Origin: Acanthamoeba castellanii str. Neff
Lineage: Eukaryota > Discosea > Longamoebia > Acanthamoebidae
Length of the DNA: 52,912 nt
Assembly: GCF_000313135.1 (NCBI RefSeq)
Contig: NW_004457343.1
Location: 51,007 to 103,918, forward strand
Reading direction: 5' to 3'
Shown: piece after piece, positions 10,624 to 22,528 of the stretch
How positions within the stretch are numbered: position 1 is the first letter of the stretch
How the letters are laid out: every line of letters begins with the position of its first letter
The notes under the pieces: model-generated
What the model was told of the DNA's origin: nothing
Database searches by the model: none
What the model saw: only the letters and a program-made list of their open reading frames with translations
Program-made: the position numbers and the translations under genes

Positions 10624-10849
10624 TTTGCGAACAGTGCTGCGTCGCCGCTCTCCTCTTGACTCGAACGAATGCCGCCACAAATTGACGAGGGTGGTGCGTT
10701 AATCTCTCACCTCAGGGGGTACCCCACCTCGGGGAGTCACTCTTGCTTCTGGGCTCACCCATTTCCTTCGCCATTTCCCAGCCTTAAAAAAATTAATTCA
10801 ACAAGAAAAATAAAGCTTGGCGACAGGGCAACCACCGGCAGAGCAAGCG

Positions 10850-12759
10850 CTATTCGTCGGCCTTGGGTTCCTCCTTCTCTTCTTCGTCGTCGTTGGTCCT
10901 CCTTCGCTTGATATTGGCCTCCGGCGGCTGCTGGTCATTGCCGTCTGCGAGGCCTGCAACATCAATTGACCATCGCCCACAAGCGGTGTGGACCTGGTCA
11001 GCTGCCACTCAACCTCACACGACCACACACAATCACACGACACACGACACACACCTGAGCTGCGGAGTCGTTTCGCGTTCGAGTGAATGAGGAAGGGCGC
11101 GTCCTTGGACTGGTCGTCATCGTCATCGCCTGCCCCCGCCAGGAACGCTGCAGGCCACGTCATCATTCATTTCAGAGCATTCATGCATTCAGCCGGGGGC
11201 GAGCGGGCGGCGACTGGAGTAAGTACCTTCGGCATCGATCTGTCCCTCGGCCTGGCGTCGGAGCTTCTCTTGCCGTCTGGCCGCTCGCTCGGCCTGCTCC
11301 CTCTCTCGTCGCTTGGCGTACCTGATCATCATCATGATCGTCGTCGTCGTCGTCATCATCATCACGATTGGACCGTTAGCGTCAATGAGCGGCGTCGGCA
11401 GGACCAAGACGAAAACGGAAAAAAAGCGAAAGCGAAAGCGGAGGGCGTACTCCTCGGTGCCGGGGATGAATTCGGGATTGAGGCATTTCTTGAGCTTTCG
11501 GTCGATCTTCTTCACGCGCGACACGTCCATCTGACCGCCCTCCATGATGTACTTCTGGATGGCCTCGACGTTCAGCCGCAGCTGGTCGTAGCCCGCGTTG
11601 GTGTGAAATCGGCTATGCATATACCTGCACACCACCAACCTCATTAGCACCCACCCCAGCATTGATCGGGTCGTGGTCCTCAAGGTACACGACACGCACC
11701 ACGACACGACACGACACACAACACACGACGCACACGCACACGCACACGACACGAAACACGCAGGAAGGAATGCGTACTCGGCGAGTGGGTATCCCTCTTC
11801 TTCAGAGGCCTTGCGGAGAGCGGCGAGGGCGAGCTGAGCGGGCGGATAGAGGAAGGGAGCGTCGGTGATGAGGAGATCGTTGATGTGGCGACGTGCTCGT
11901 CCCTGCAGCTTCTCTGGGCTCGCGGGCGGCGATGTCGACTCCTTCACCCGTCGAGACTCGGGTCAGCGAATTGGTGGCCACCTGGCCAGGCGCGCGCAGC
12001 AAAGATTTGAGGGTGAAGGGTGGCACCTTGAGATCGATGATGAAGCCGTGGAGTGGGTTGTAGGGCAGATGCACGATCAAGTCGAATTGCAGGCCCTCCA
12101 GCAGCGGAATCTCCATCGCCAAGACGTCCTCCTGTGAGCAGCACGTCGTCGTCGCCATCATCATCATGGTAGAACGTAGAGGAGTATGAGCGTGTGCTGG
12201 CGTCACGACGCAAAAGAAGTGCATGCTCACCTTCTTGGCGTTGACCGGGCCGGCTATGTTGTCCACGGGAAGCACCACCTCTTCGACCTTTGCCGCCAGG
12301 TAGATGGAGGCCAGCCTGGCAAGTAGGAGCAGATTAATCTCTCATTTGTAGAAAGAAGGTGGATGATGGTGGTCTGGACGACGCGGCGTACATGATGTGT
12401 CGCAGGTCGTGATGCGTGATGGCATTGGAAAGGAAGAAGCGCTTGAAGTAGATGGTGGCTGTGCCCAGCACCTTCTCTGGCAGACCGAGCTGCCCAAATT
12501 CTCTGATCTTGGTGGCGTACCACTTCTTGATGAGATCTTCTTCCTCGATGGACAGGGTGCGTGCCGAGATGGCCTTCTGCCGCTTCTCCTCGATCGATGC
12601 ATCGCCTCCCTCAGCCAATTTGGCAGCGGCCTGGCGATCGATCTGCGCAATCACCTTCCCGAAGGCCTTGTCGTTGCATTCCTGCTTTCGTTTTCGCAGG
12701 GCGTCCTCGCTCGTGAACAGCCAATCTCTGCAATGCGAGGACTGAGCGAACGGGATCAT
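10850..12759 (-). CDS. CCNH: Cyclin H (CDK-activating kinase/TFIIH subunit)
   Basis: Eight exons: 12392-12759, 12231-12315, 12027-12131, 11778-11941, 11451-11624, 11227-11321, 11055-11147 and 10850-10953, giving 395 residues. The first cyclin fold is clear (YATKIREFGQLGLPEKVLGT; ATIYFKRFFLSNAITHHDLR; LASIYLAAKVEE). The second follows (FDLIVHLPYNPLHGFIIDLK; NDLLITDAPFLYPPAQLALA). The spacing between IDLK and the LTDA-like ITDA motif equals that of animal cyclin H once the 85-bp intron at 11942-12026 is removed. Cyclin H pairs with CDK7 and MAT1 to phosphorylate CDK T-loops and the Pol II tail. The C-terminus is longer than in animals, with an Arg/Glu helix, an acidic patch and a possible nuclear signal (NIKRRRTND). 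Confidence 0.93.
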
Positions 12760-12871
12760 CTGCCTTCTCCTTTGAAAATCAAATAAAATAATTATTCACG
12801 CAGGCAAAGAATACAATTAATTGTTATTTGTTTATTTTCCCAATTAATTGTTGTGGAATGGCACCGGTTCC

Positions 12872-15183
12872 TCACTTCTTGGTCGTCTTCTTGGGGGTCG
12901 CGGTTTTCTTCTTCTTCTTGATGGCCACCGACAGGTCGTTGGCGGGAAGTAGTGGCTTGACGGCAGCGGCAGCGGCGGCCTGCTTCTTCTTCATGCCCTC
13001 TTCTTCCTCCTTCTCCTTTCGCTCGATCTCCTCCTTCCTCTTCTGCTCCTTCGCCATCTCCGCCTCCAGTTCCCTTTGTCGCTTCTTCAACGCCTCCACC
13101 TCGTCTTCTTTCTGGCCCTTGGCGAAGGCCGAGTGGAGCACCACCGTCGTCTCTTCCTCTTCCTCCTCATCTTCGCTCTCTTCATCATCGCTTTCGACGA
13201 CCGTCTTCTTCGCCTTCGTGGATTTCTCCTCTTCGTCCATGGCGTCGACTCGTCGCGACGAGGCCTGCTTCTTGACGTCGGCCAGGAAGCTGTCCACCAC
13301 GGAGGGCGTCGCCTCCACCTCCTTGATCGTCGTCGTCTTCTTCTTGGCGGCGGCGGCGGCACCATCATCTTCGTCGTCCCACGACATGATCGGGATCTCG
13401 GTCTGCTTGAACTCGAACGCGGGCGCGGCTGTTGTGGTGGTGGACGACGAAGCGGCGACAGCAGGCTTCACCACGGCGGGAGCCGACGGCGCGTTCGTCA
13501 CCGCGGTCTTTGCCGGCGTGGTCACCGAGGCAGGCGGCGGCACAACCTCGGTTGCGCTCCTGCAGTCGTCGATCAAGGCGAAGCATTATTATTAGTATCA
13601 AGGTCATGGTCGCTGTTGGGCACGCTGGCTGAGTGTAGCGTTGATGGTGATGGTGATGGTGGTGGTGATGAAGGGACGTACGGAGCCACCAGGTGGAAGG
13701 GTCGAGGGACGGCACTGGGCGTGGGCGGCTGGGCCGTGATGGCGGACTGTATCGCCTGGATAACGTCTTGCACCTATTTCGCCACCACGAATAAATAGCA
13801 ATAGCAAATCAGAGAGAGAGAGAGAGAGCCACAAAGACATTGGGCTAGATAGAAGGGCAGGGTGCAGGCAGGTGGGCAGGGCCTTGTTACCTTGACGGCA
13901 GCGATCTTTGAGCACTTGACGAGCGTGTTGAGCGGCAAGCCGGGTCCGCCCGACTTGTGTACACCGCACAACTCCCTGTGCTGTAATGCGCAACGCGTTC
14001 CACACCGGGGAATAATAAATTAATTACTCTACTGTGCGATCGATATATCGGCAGGTCGGGGCCTGACACGATGGTGGGGCGTGGCGGGGAGGAACCGAAC
14101 CTGGTTGTGGATGAGAGTAACTCGGCCGTTCAGCGACTGCTCCTCCTTGAACCAGGGATCCACCACCACCTGGTCGCTGCCATTTCCAACACATGACGTC
14201 AGTCTCCAGCACCAAAGAAAATAGTGACCAGCTCGCAGCAAGTACGAACCCATCACCAAAGACGGCAAAGGTGACGCAGAGGGGCAGATGGTGAATGCTG
14301 AGGGGGACTGGCTCCCTGTCCGCAACGGAGTGCTGTACACCGAGAGCGAAGGATGAGTGAAGTGACCACACTTGCTGGGTGAGCGACTACATGTAGTCCG
14401 CTCGAACAAAAACCTTGCACGTGGAGAAGTGCGTACGACGGTGATGGCGTCGCCGGTGATGCTGACGTCGGGTCGGCGGAAGTGAAGGAGAGCCGAGACG
14501 GTAGCGATCGAGGCAGCGTCGATGAGGTTGCCGCCATCATCGAGCACGTGGACGTCGATCTGCACGGCCCACACCTTCTCGCCCGCGCGAATGCACAGGG
14601 CTTCGGTGTCGATGGCGCGGCTGTCCCTCAGGCTCCGCTCGATCAACCGACCAACTTCCACGGCCTCTTCCGACACTCTAACAAACACATAGAGCACGAC
14701 ACACGCGCGTCAGAGCTCGGCGCAGCAGAAGCAATGCGCGACCGAGGCGCAAAGTGCGTGTACCTGGCGCCGACTTCAAAGGAGGCAGAGGCCATGGGTG
14801 AGAACTCGGTGTTGAAGATGAAGAAGCCCTCCGTCGGCCGGTCGGCATAGGGCTCCACCACTTCACAACGCACGACTACGTACACCCTGCCAAATTGTTT
14901 GAAAAAGATTAATCACATTTGGAATTCGAGTAGAAGGTAGATTGCGATTGAAAGAAGGAGGCATAGTGAAACGATGGGTTAAAATCGAGGAGAAGTGGTA
15001 CCTGGTCTGGCCGAGTTGGACCTCGCAGTAGCCCGGCTGGTAGGGGAAGGAAATCTTCAATGTGCGATAATCGTAGAGGCCACGTCCATCCAGACGCCGG
15101 CCCTCGGCCAGAGAGGCGAGCAGAAACTCGCGCTCATTCAAGCTCAGCTTCTCCCCCTTGCTGCCCTTGCTACTCCGTGCCAT
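12872..15183 (-). CDS. EXOSC9: Exosome complex component RRP45 (RNase PH fold)
   Basis: Eight exons: 15002-15183, 14764-14886, 14437-14677, 14250-14332, 14101-14176, 13891-13980, 13682-13773 and 12872-13559, giving 524 residues. The RNase PH-like domain matches RRP45/PM-Scl-75: N-terminus LSLNEREFLLASLAEGRRLD, then EGRRLDGRGLYDYRTLKI, TEGFFIFNTEFSPMAS, VQIDVHVLDDGGNLIDAAS and GVHKSGGPGLPL. RRP45 is a non-catalytic ring subunit of the 9-subunit RNA exosome, in nucleus and cytoplasm. Past residue ~290 lies an Ala/Pro-rich, then acidic, then Lys-rich extension with a helix (ALKKRQRELEAEMAKEQKRK) and a basic end, comparable in place to the acidic tail of animal RRP45. It is a tandem neighbour of cyclin H with only 112 bp between the genes. 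Confidence 0.93.
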
Positions 15184-15374
15184 CTCCTTCCTTCGCGCTA
15201 ATCTGAGGCCAATTCACGATTACAATCTATTTCTCTTTTTTTCCCTTGCCCCGAATTTGAAGAGTGGTGTGTGCGTGTGCGGTGGTGAATGTGTGCACCC
15301 AAAACACAAGGAGAGGACACGTGGCTGAACATGAGGGTTTCTATGTTTTGCTGAAGAGGTCGATGCACCGACGT

Positions 15375-16712
15375 TCAGTGGTACCCGTTGATCGTCTCGT
15401 AGTGGCAGCGCCTTCTTCTTCGCAGCCACAGAGCCCAGGCCACAACACCCGCAATCACCAGCACACCGCCCACAGACGCCACCACGGGGATGATGATGTG
15501 CCACGGCACCGCGTCACCACCCGACCCGGACTTGTCCTCCCAAATGGTGATGTTGAACGGCGCGCCGCTGATCTCCGTGGACAAGTTGAACGTGACGTGC
15601 AGCTGCTCGAACCCACGCGAAGCCGGGGCCGTGTAGGTGAAGAAGATTCTGTAGCGGTTCGGGCTCATCGATGCGCTGCCCAGCAGGCCATGCGACCCGG
15701 GACCTGCTCCACCTTTCACATCAGCCTCCACATGCACCACCGCACACGCACACGAACACGCCACACATGCCGCACACGCACACGAACCAAGTGGGAGGCG
15801 AGAAGTACCGAGGAAGATGCTGAAGTCATTGAGGCTGCCCTGGACGGGATGGCCGTTGTCCTGGATGAAGATGGTGCACGGCAGTTTGCTCCCCGCCTCG
15901 ATCGATGCCGACGTCGCGCCCGCGTCCGTGCTGTAGCAGACGAGATTGGAGGTGGCGTCGGGCCGGGCCTCGACCACGGTCGCCACCTGCACGTAGTCGG
16001 TCAATGCGCCCCACAGCTCGACGCAGGCCCACAGCGGTCCCAGCGCCTGGGGTCCGCCCGCGGTGAACGTGACCGTCGCTGACGTGGCATCGTCGCTGAC
16101 CTGCACCACCTGAGCCTCTACGTTGTTGCCATTTACATCTTTGAAGAAAAGATGCAAGTCCTGGTCACCACCACTGCTTCTGGTGTTGATGGTGGGCAGA
16201 CCGAGGTAGTGCCCGTCCACGGTGAAGGTGGTGGTGTACTGGGGCACCTGGGTGGTGTTGGAGGCCACCAGCACGGGCGCGGGCATGACGGTCGCTACGC
16301 GGGTCCAGGTGGTCAGGTAGGTGCCGTTGGTGAGGCCCAGCCGCGCGGTGATGTTGTGGCCGACGAGCGACTCCGCCAGGGCCGCCGCGTTGAACAACCA
16401 GGTGGCGTCGCAGCGCAGGCCCAGGATGTCGCCGCACGAGCACGAGGCGCTCAACATCTTGGCCGGCGGGTCGAACGGCGGGTCGAACTCGACGACGGTG
16501 CGCGGGCTGAGGAGGTCTACGTTGGTGGTGCCGATGTCGAGGCTGGTGGCTCCGACGGCGAGCCTGGTGTCGATATCCACCACGGTGGCGGGGCCACTGG
16601 GCTGGCAGCTGCTAGCACTCGCCGCGGAGTCTCTTAGGGCAAGTGAAGAGGCACCGGACGAAGTGGTCCACGCCACCACAGCAAACAGAAGCATCAAACG
16701 AACCACCAACAT
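15375..16712 (-). CDS. Type I membrane protein with large extracellular region
   Basis: Two exons, 15809-16712 and 15375-15712, give 413 residues. The chosen ATG (16712) begins a signal peptide (MLVVRLMLLFAVVAWTTSS). An in-frame ATG upstream at 16757 would spoil it. The ectodomain of about 345 residues is Thr/Val/Ser-rich with paired cysteines and N-glycosylation sites (GHNITAR, TNGTYLT, NFNLST-like). Its beta-strand-like repeats (YTTTFTVDGHYLGLPTIN; NRYRIFFTYTAPASRGFEQL) suggest immunoglobulin- or filamin-like folds. One membrane helix (IIIPVVASVGGVLVIAGVVA) is followed by a short basic tail RRRRRCHYETINGYH with two Tyr in possible sorting or phosphorylation contexts. No named family is recognised. 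A receptor or adhesion role is possible but unproven. Confidence 0.8.
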   Translation of the reverse strand: MLVVRLMLLFAVVAWTTSSGASSLALRDSAASASSCQPSGPATVVDIDTRLAVGATSLDIGTTNVDLLSPRTVVEFDPPFDPPAKMLSASCSCGDILGLRCDATWLFNAAALAESLVGHNITARLGLTNGTYLTTWTRVATVMPAPVLVASNTTQVPQYTTTFTVDGHYLGLPTINTRSSGGDQDLHLFFKDVNGNNVEAQVVQVSDDATSATVTFTAGGPQALGPLWACVELWGALTDYVQVATVVEARPDATSNLVCYSTDAGATSASIEAGSKLPCTIFIQDNGHPVQGSLNDFSIFLGTSRLPLGSCACAACVACSCACAVVHVEADVKGGAGPGSHGLLGSASMSPNRYRIFFTYTAPASRGFEQLHVTFNLSTEISGAPFNITIWEDKSGSGGDAVPWHIIIPVVASVGGVLVIAGVVAWALWLRRRRRCHYETINGYH

Positions 16713-16886
16713 CGCCTTCACCACCTGCTGCTCCAACCAGCTAAGACAACAAACCAACTTGCTCGCTCCCTATCCGGAATCAAACAGCAAAAATAAATAT
16801 TTATCGAACCAGGAAAAATACAGGAAACAATTCAAGAAGAAAATAGTTTGTTTGTGAATCTCATCACCAACGATTTGGCCAGGAGG
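16713..16886. promoter_or_regulatory. Short bidirectional promoter region
   Basis: Only 174 bp separate the start codons of the divergent membrane protein and DTWD1-like genes. The middle (16785-16850) is AT-rich. No specific factor site is identified. Confidence 0.5.
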
Positions 16887-18327
16887 ATGGAGTTGAGCGC
16901 GATTATGGACGAGACGGCGAAGGGCAAGAAGCGATCCATCGACGAGGTGGTCCAAGAGGAAGAGAAGAAGGTTGAGGAGGTGGGCGAAAAGGAAGAGAAG
17001 CCGGAAGATTCAACCGATAATCCGCTGTTGAATCTCAAATTTTCGGCCAACCAGAGCATCCTCGACGATGTCCCCCGCCAAAAGGTTTCACCTACCTGCA
17101 TTGGTCTAATTTTATTAATCCAAAATTTGCAGCTTAAATAAATGAACGTGAATTTGGTGCAGTGCGAGCGTTGCAACGCCATGTTCAAATTCTATTGCTA
17201 CGATTGCATACTGCCCGTGGGCAACATTACCGACCAGATCCCCCACGTGCCTCTGCCGGTGAGCTGCGACATGTACGTGGTCTACTCCTATGCACTTGTC
17301 CTGCTCCTTCTCTTCTGATGACGCTTCACGCCTGCCTCTCTTCCTTCTGCGTGTGCGGTGTGTGCAACAGTCTCTACCACCCCACCGAGAGACGAAGCAA
17401 GAGCACAGCGCTGGTACGTGCGTACTCCAGGTGGTGTCGTGTATCAAGATGCTTTTCTCTTCTTCCTGCCAGCTCACACACACACACACACAAACCTCTT
17501 CTCACAGCATGCCAAGATCCTGAGCCCCGAGCTGGTGTCGGTGCACACGTTCCCCGACCTGCCCGACTACAACCCGGACGAAGTGTTCCTCCTCTATCCC
17601 TCCAAAGTATGACCTCCCACTCTGTGTCTCTGGCTCTCTCTCTCTTCGTCCAAGCTCACGTTCTACTCGGTGTGGCGTGCAGGACGCGAAAAACATTGAA
17701 GATATCGACGTCTCGAAGATGAAGAAGCTGGTGGTGATCGACTCCACATGGCAGAAGGCCAAGACCATCCTGCGCGACGAGAGGTACACTACCACACACA
17801 CACCACACACACACACACCCCATAACGAAACCTTGTTCATGACGTAAACCATCATCTGCTCACCTTACGTGCGCGGCCTGTGCGTGTTGTTGGACCGGAC
17901 AGGGTGAGCAAGCTGCCCTGTGTGAAGATCAACAGCCAGAAGACCCTCTTCTGGAGGTACCAGACGGTGGGCGAGAATTGCCTGGCCACCATCGAGGGTA
18001 CGGCACTCCACACAGGCCTGCGCAGCGTTCTCTTCAGCCGTTGCTAACGTCTTCTGTTACGACGTTATTGTAGCGATCTACTACTTCTACCGGGAGTACT
18101 ACCAGAAGCAACTCGGCACTTACAACGGACAGTACGCCTCTCTCTCTGTCTGTGTTGTGTGTTGTGGTTCGGCTACGCATAGTTTGACCATGCATATTCT
18201 TCTTCTTCTTATGTGCAGGTACGACGACCTTCTGTTCTTCTACACGTACATGTACAACCTCATCCAGAACACGTACAAGCAACAGAACAAGAAGTTCAAG
18301 CGAATCGATGGCTGGCTCAAGGAATGA
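16887..18327 (+). CDS. DTWD1: DTW-domain tRNA-uridine aminocarboxypropyltransferase
   Basis: Eight exons: 16887-17084, 17163-17272, 17371-17413, 17508-17606, 17683-17783, 17903-17997, 18074-18131 and 18219-18327, giving 270 residues. Motifs of the DTWD1 branch of the DTW/TapT family are present: a Cys cluster CERCNAMFKFYCYDC, then ILYHPTERRSKSTALHAKIL, the signature VVIDSTWQKAKTILRD, and LPCVKINSQKTLFWRY. DTWD1 enzymes transfer the 3-amino-3-carboxypropyl group of S-adenosylmethionine to uridine 20/20a in the tRNA D-loop (acp3U). The N-terminus before the Cys cluster is charged (KKRSIDEVVQEEEKK) and unconserved. The next gene starts only 160 bp downstream on the same strand. Confidence 0.9.
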
Positions 18328-18487
18328 AGTAAAGCCTTTTTTCTCTCTTCGCTCTTTTCGCTCTTTTTTCTTGGCCCTGCTGCATGACAACCGCAATCTG
18401 AGCGTGTCCGGGACATGCTGCGTGACGGCGTCGGAGACGACCTCGATTCTTCTTCTTCTTCTACAGTCAGTGAGCAAAGCGGCAGCG

Positions 18488-21400
18488 ATGAAGGCAACTA
18501 CAACACCCTCTGCGATGACACAGGTGGAGAACAAGCTGCGGTCCATCCTCAGCCTCCACGGCGAGGGAGTGCGCGTGTCACAGTTTCCGCCACTGCTCCC
18601 CACCTGGCGCCAGTTCGGCGACGCCAAGCTCAAGCTCTTCTTCAAGCGCTTCCCCAACACGGCGGCCGTGATTCAGGCGGGAGGTGACCACTGGGTAGTG
18701 CCTGCTCGGCCACTGCTGCTGCAGACGGCTAAGTCCGGCGTGACTGCTCTGCTGAACAGGTCTCCCGCGAAGGCGCTGGACCTGGACGAGCTGGTGGCGG
18801 CCTATGCCCAGCATAACCACAACGCCAACTTGGACTTGCTCGCCCAGTTGGCCGGGGAGAAGTACGTGGAGGACCTGCTGGAGGGGATCGGCTTCGCCAT
18901 CGTGCCCAACGGGGAAAGGGACACGGTAACGTTTCGACACGGTTCAGCCCCTTCAGCACAACAGCCGCCACAAGTGGTTCGTGTAAATCTCCGAACGCTA
19001 CAGCGAGGAACGACTCAAAATTAACCCCTTCCTGGTCGCGCTGCGTAGCCAGCTACTGCGGTAGCCAAGGCCGCCGCTCCGCCGACGGCCAAAGCCAGTG
19101 CCAATGGCTCCGTGCAGCCAAGCACAACAACTGCAGCCCCAAAGCTGGAGAGCGTAGACTCTGCGGTGGTGGTGGTTGTCGACACTGTGGAGCAGTGCCG
19201 CAAGGTGGTGGACGAGGTCCTGACCCACGACCACCCGCTCGCGCTCGATTGCGAGGGCGTCAATCTGGGCGACAAGGGCGGCAGTCTGTGCTTGGTGCAG
19301 ATCGCCACGAAGAGCGGCCGGTGCTTCCTGTTCGACGTCGAGCAGGCCGGCAGCCGGCTCTTCAGCGAGGGCGGTCTCCAGCGGGTGCTCGAGGACGTGC
19401 ATGTCCTCAAGGTGGGCCACGATCTGCGAGCCGACGCCGCCGCGCTGTTCGCCCAGCACGGCGTCTTCCTCAACCACATCTTCGATACCCAGGGTACATT
19501 CCACACCCTCTTTCAAATTCCGCAACTCGGCCTGCTTGAAGACGCGGTAATTATCAATTATTTGAGAAATGCGCCTGACCTGCACATTGCATTCCTGCGC
19601 CCAGTGGGCCATTCGATGCTGACGCTGCGCAAGGAGCCGCAAGTGGGGCTCAACGCGATGCTGCGGCGCTACGCCAATCGCGCCCAGAACCAGCTCAAGG
19701 AGGTGGTCAAGGCCGAGTGGACCAGGGACCCGCTCTACTGGACCCGCCGCCCACTTTCCGACCAGATGACCCGCTACGCGCACCTCGACGTGGCCTTCCT
19801 CCTCAAGGCCTTCGACTCCATGGCGGCCGAGCTCGAGAGGAAGTCCATTTTCAACAACGCCATCACCCTCTCGCGCCATCAGGTCGACCACCGCAGACGA
19901 TCTCCAGCTGCCGCCCCAGCCGCAACCGCGGCCGCCCAGGACATCGACTTGCCTGGTACCAACCCCATGAGATTCAGTCCGATTGGTGGTGGTCACTGGT
20001 CTCATTTTCTTCTTTCTCATCGCTTTTCATTCTTCGCTTTTCGCTCCTCGTTCTTTGTGCTTTGTTCTTCGCTCTACGCTCTACGGTCTTTACGGCAACC
20101 AATCAACGATAGACGAGGAGGAGCGAGTGATTGCGGAGCAGTGTCCCATCAGTCAGGGCGAAGAGGACCTGGGCCTCATCCTCGACGCCCTGCCCGAGCA
20201 CCTGCGCGACGCGCTCCTGGCCGATGGGCGCCTGCACGGCCTCGTCGAGATCGTGCTCGACCTCGGCCGGCCGCTCATGGCGCGCTTCTCTGGGCCGGGC
20301 CTGCCGCGCGTGGCCGAGATTTCCGGCCGTGGCGGCGAGGGCGAGAATGTGGTCAGCGAGCACGACCTCGACCACTTCTCCAACTCCATCACCCGATTCG
20401 ATTCCGAAAACAGGCACGCACCGCACACACCGCACACACACCACCGCACATGACACTCACGAAACAACACGACACGACACACAGGGCGGGTATCTCGAAG
20501 ACGCTGCACAGAATCTCGCGGCTGCAGAACCGGTCGGGCGACGTGGTGGGCCTCACCATCCGTGTGGGCAAGACCCTGCGGGGCCTGGTGACCATGGTGG
20601 CCGACGTGCTGGCCCGCGCGGCGCCGTGCAAGGCCTCGATCCTTCTGCTGGGCGCGCCCGGCATGGGCAAAACGTCGGTCATCCGCGAGATGGCGCGCGA
20701 GCTGGCGCGCGAGTGGAGCGTGATGATCGTCGACACGTCGAACGAGATTGCGGGCGACGGCGACATTCCGCATCCGGCCATCGGCGCGGCGCGGCGCATG
20801 CAGGTGCCGCAGGCGTCAGAACAGCACAAGCGCATGATCGAGGCCGTACAGAACCACACGCCGGACGTCATCATCGTCGACGAGGTCATCTACGCCCCAC
20901 AGTACATTCATTCTTCTCCATTGTAGCTGAAACGAATGATGTGTTGTGTGTCGTGCGCGCAGATTGGGACGGCCGAGGAGGCGAAGGCGTGTTGCACGAT
21001 CGCGCGGCGCGGGGTGATGCTGGTGGCGACGGCCCACGGCGTGACGTTGAGCGACGTGGTCGACAACCCGAGCCTCAACTCGGTGGTGGGCGGCGTCGAG
21101 GCCGTCATCCTGAGCGACGCAGCGGCGCTCGCCCGCGGGTCCGCCCAGAAGACGGTGCGCGAGAGCCGGGGTCCATCGGCCTTTGGGCTGGCGATCGAGC
21201 TGCGGTCGCGGAGCGAGTGGGTGGTGCACGACGATGTGCGGGCCAACGTGAACCGGCTCCTGGCCGGGAAGCCGATGGCGGTCGAGGTGCGGCGGCGGCT
21301 GGCCGACGGGCGCGTGGTGGCCACCCGGCAGCTCGTTCCCGCCACCGCCGCCGCCGCCGCCGCAGCCGCTACGATCACCACCGACGGGGGCGCCGATGCA

Positions 21401-21493
21401 TCATCGATCGTCAACAACGAACCGACGGAGTGGGGCGAAGGAGAGGAGGAACAAGATGAAGAGTACTCCAGTGACGATGATCGCGACGATTAA
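18488..21493 (+). CDS. Fusion: winged-helix-like, DEDDy 3'-5' exonuclease and SpoIIIAA/Ycf45-like ATPase
   Basis: Six exons in perfect phase: 18488-18973, 19049-19493, 19605-19955, 20113-20413, 20485-20884 and 20963-21493, giving 837 residues. Residues ~10-75 resemble a LOTUS/winged-helix module (LRSILSLHGEGVRVSQFPPL). Residues ~180-400 are an EXD1/Egalitarian-type exonuclease with DEDDy residues: LALDCEGVNLG, VGHDLRADAAAL, and YAHLDVAFL. Residues ~530-780 are a P-loop ATPase of the SpoIIIAA/Ycf45 type: LTIRVGKTLRG, Walker A GAPGMGKTS, VDTSNEIAGDGDIPHPAIGA, Walker B DVIIVDEIG, then ATAHGVTLSDVVDNPSL. The tail is acidic. Intron 4 uses a GC donor (20414). Both enzyme halves keep their catalytic residues. 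Role: probably ATP-driven nucleic-acid processing; substrate unknown. Confidence 0.88.
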
Positions 21494-21715
21494 GTGCCCC
21501 TCTCGGCCCGCAGGCCCAACTGTGAATGGCATCAGCACAGCATTGGCTGTCGACCTCCTGCTTTTCGCTCAGAGCAAACGTAGTTATTAAAGTGATCAAT
21601 TTTTGGTATTTGTCCCTTTCGCTTTTTAGGCAAGGAATGTAACCAATGGACGCAAGTAAGCGGAGGTCCGCATACCTAAAGGTGAATCGACTGGCCTGTG
21701 CTCTAATTGTTCACC

Positions 21716-22528
21716 ATGGACGACATATTGGCCGCAGCTGCGAAGCTGCAGGAGCAATACAAGCACCTGCAGGAACGCAACAGCCGACTCACTGCTGCGC
21801 TGGAAGATAAGTCGAAGAAGCTGCAGGCCTTGCACCAAAGCGTCGAGCAGCGAGGGAAAGACCTGGCCGCACTTGAACTACAGGTCCAGGGCACTGAAGC
21901 CGCGCTCTAGGCGCACCACAAGTTCGCCGAAGAGCTGCGCCTGCGAGCCGGGAGCAGGGTCAAGCTCGACGTCGGGGGCGTCCACTTCACCACGAGCCTT
22001 ACCACGCTCATGACCGAACCCGACTCTATGCTCGCCGCCATGTTCAGCGGCCGCCACGAGCTCGAGAAGGACGACGACGGCCGGGTGTTCATCGACCGCG
22101 ACGGGGAGCTGTTCAACTATGTTCTTCAGTACCTTCGCGAGGGGGAGCTGGACCTGTTTCAACTCCCCTCGGGCGTCAAGCAACGGCTCAAGCGCGAGGC
22201 CGCCTTCTACTGCCTCCCCAAGCTCGAGGAGAAACTAGGGTCCGACGCCGAGGCCAAGGCCCTTCCAGGCAGTGTTCATTTGGCAGTACTGGTTTACTAC
22301 GGCCCTGGCGTTGAGCCTCGCTTCATCACCCAAGGCGACCCTTTACACCTCGCCGACAGATTCCCGAAACTGCAGGGGTCTTATCCTGACCAAAGTGTGG
22401 TACGCGAGCTCTGGAGAACCCGCGTCCTGCCGGTCATTCTTGAGTCTTATCACAATTACCACCTGATCTCTGTCGAGAAGGAGAGTCCGTATTATTGGGA
22501 GGTGCACCTCAATCGAATTGTGCCTTGA
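21716..22528 (+). pseudogene. BTB (KCTD/T1-type) protein with in-frame amber stop
   Basis: One uninterrupted frame except for TAG at 21908-21910. Before it is a coiled coil (ILAAAAKLQEQYKHLQERNS; KLQALHQSVEQRGKDL). After it comes a T1-type BTB domain (VKLDVGGVHFTTSLTTLMTE; DGRVFIDRDGELFNYVLQYL; KREAAFYCLPKLEEKL) and a C-terminal domain ending HLNRIVP. Such proteins assemble oligomers and often serve as CUL3 adaptors. TAG differs by one base from CAG (Gln), which would fit the coiled coil. It could be a nonsense mutation, a strain allele, a read error or recoding. Splicing out a 27-nt piece ending at this TAG (donor after CTACAG) would also restore the frame, but this seems too short for an intron. 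Downstream codon usage and domain conservation look undecayed. Confidence 0.8.

Noticed and set aside
11802..12027. Apparent frame break in cyclin H after IDLK
   Set aside because: An 85-bp intron (11942-12026) joins the frames and gives the same spacing as animal cyclin H.
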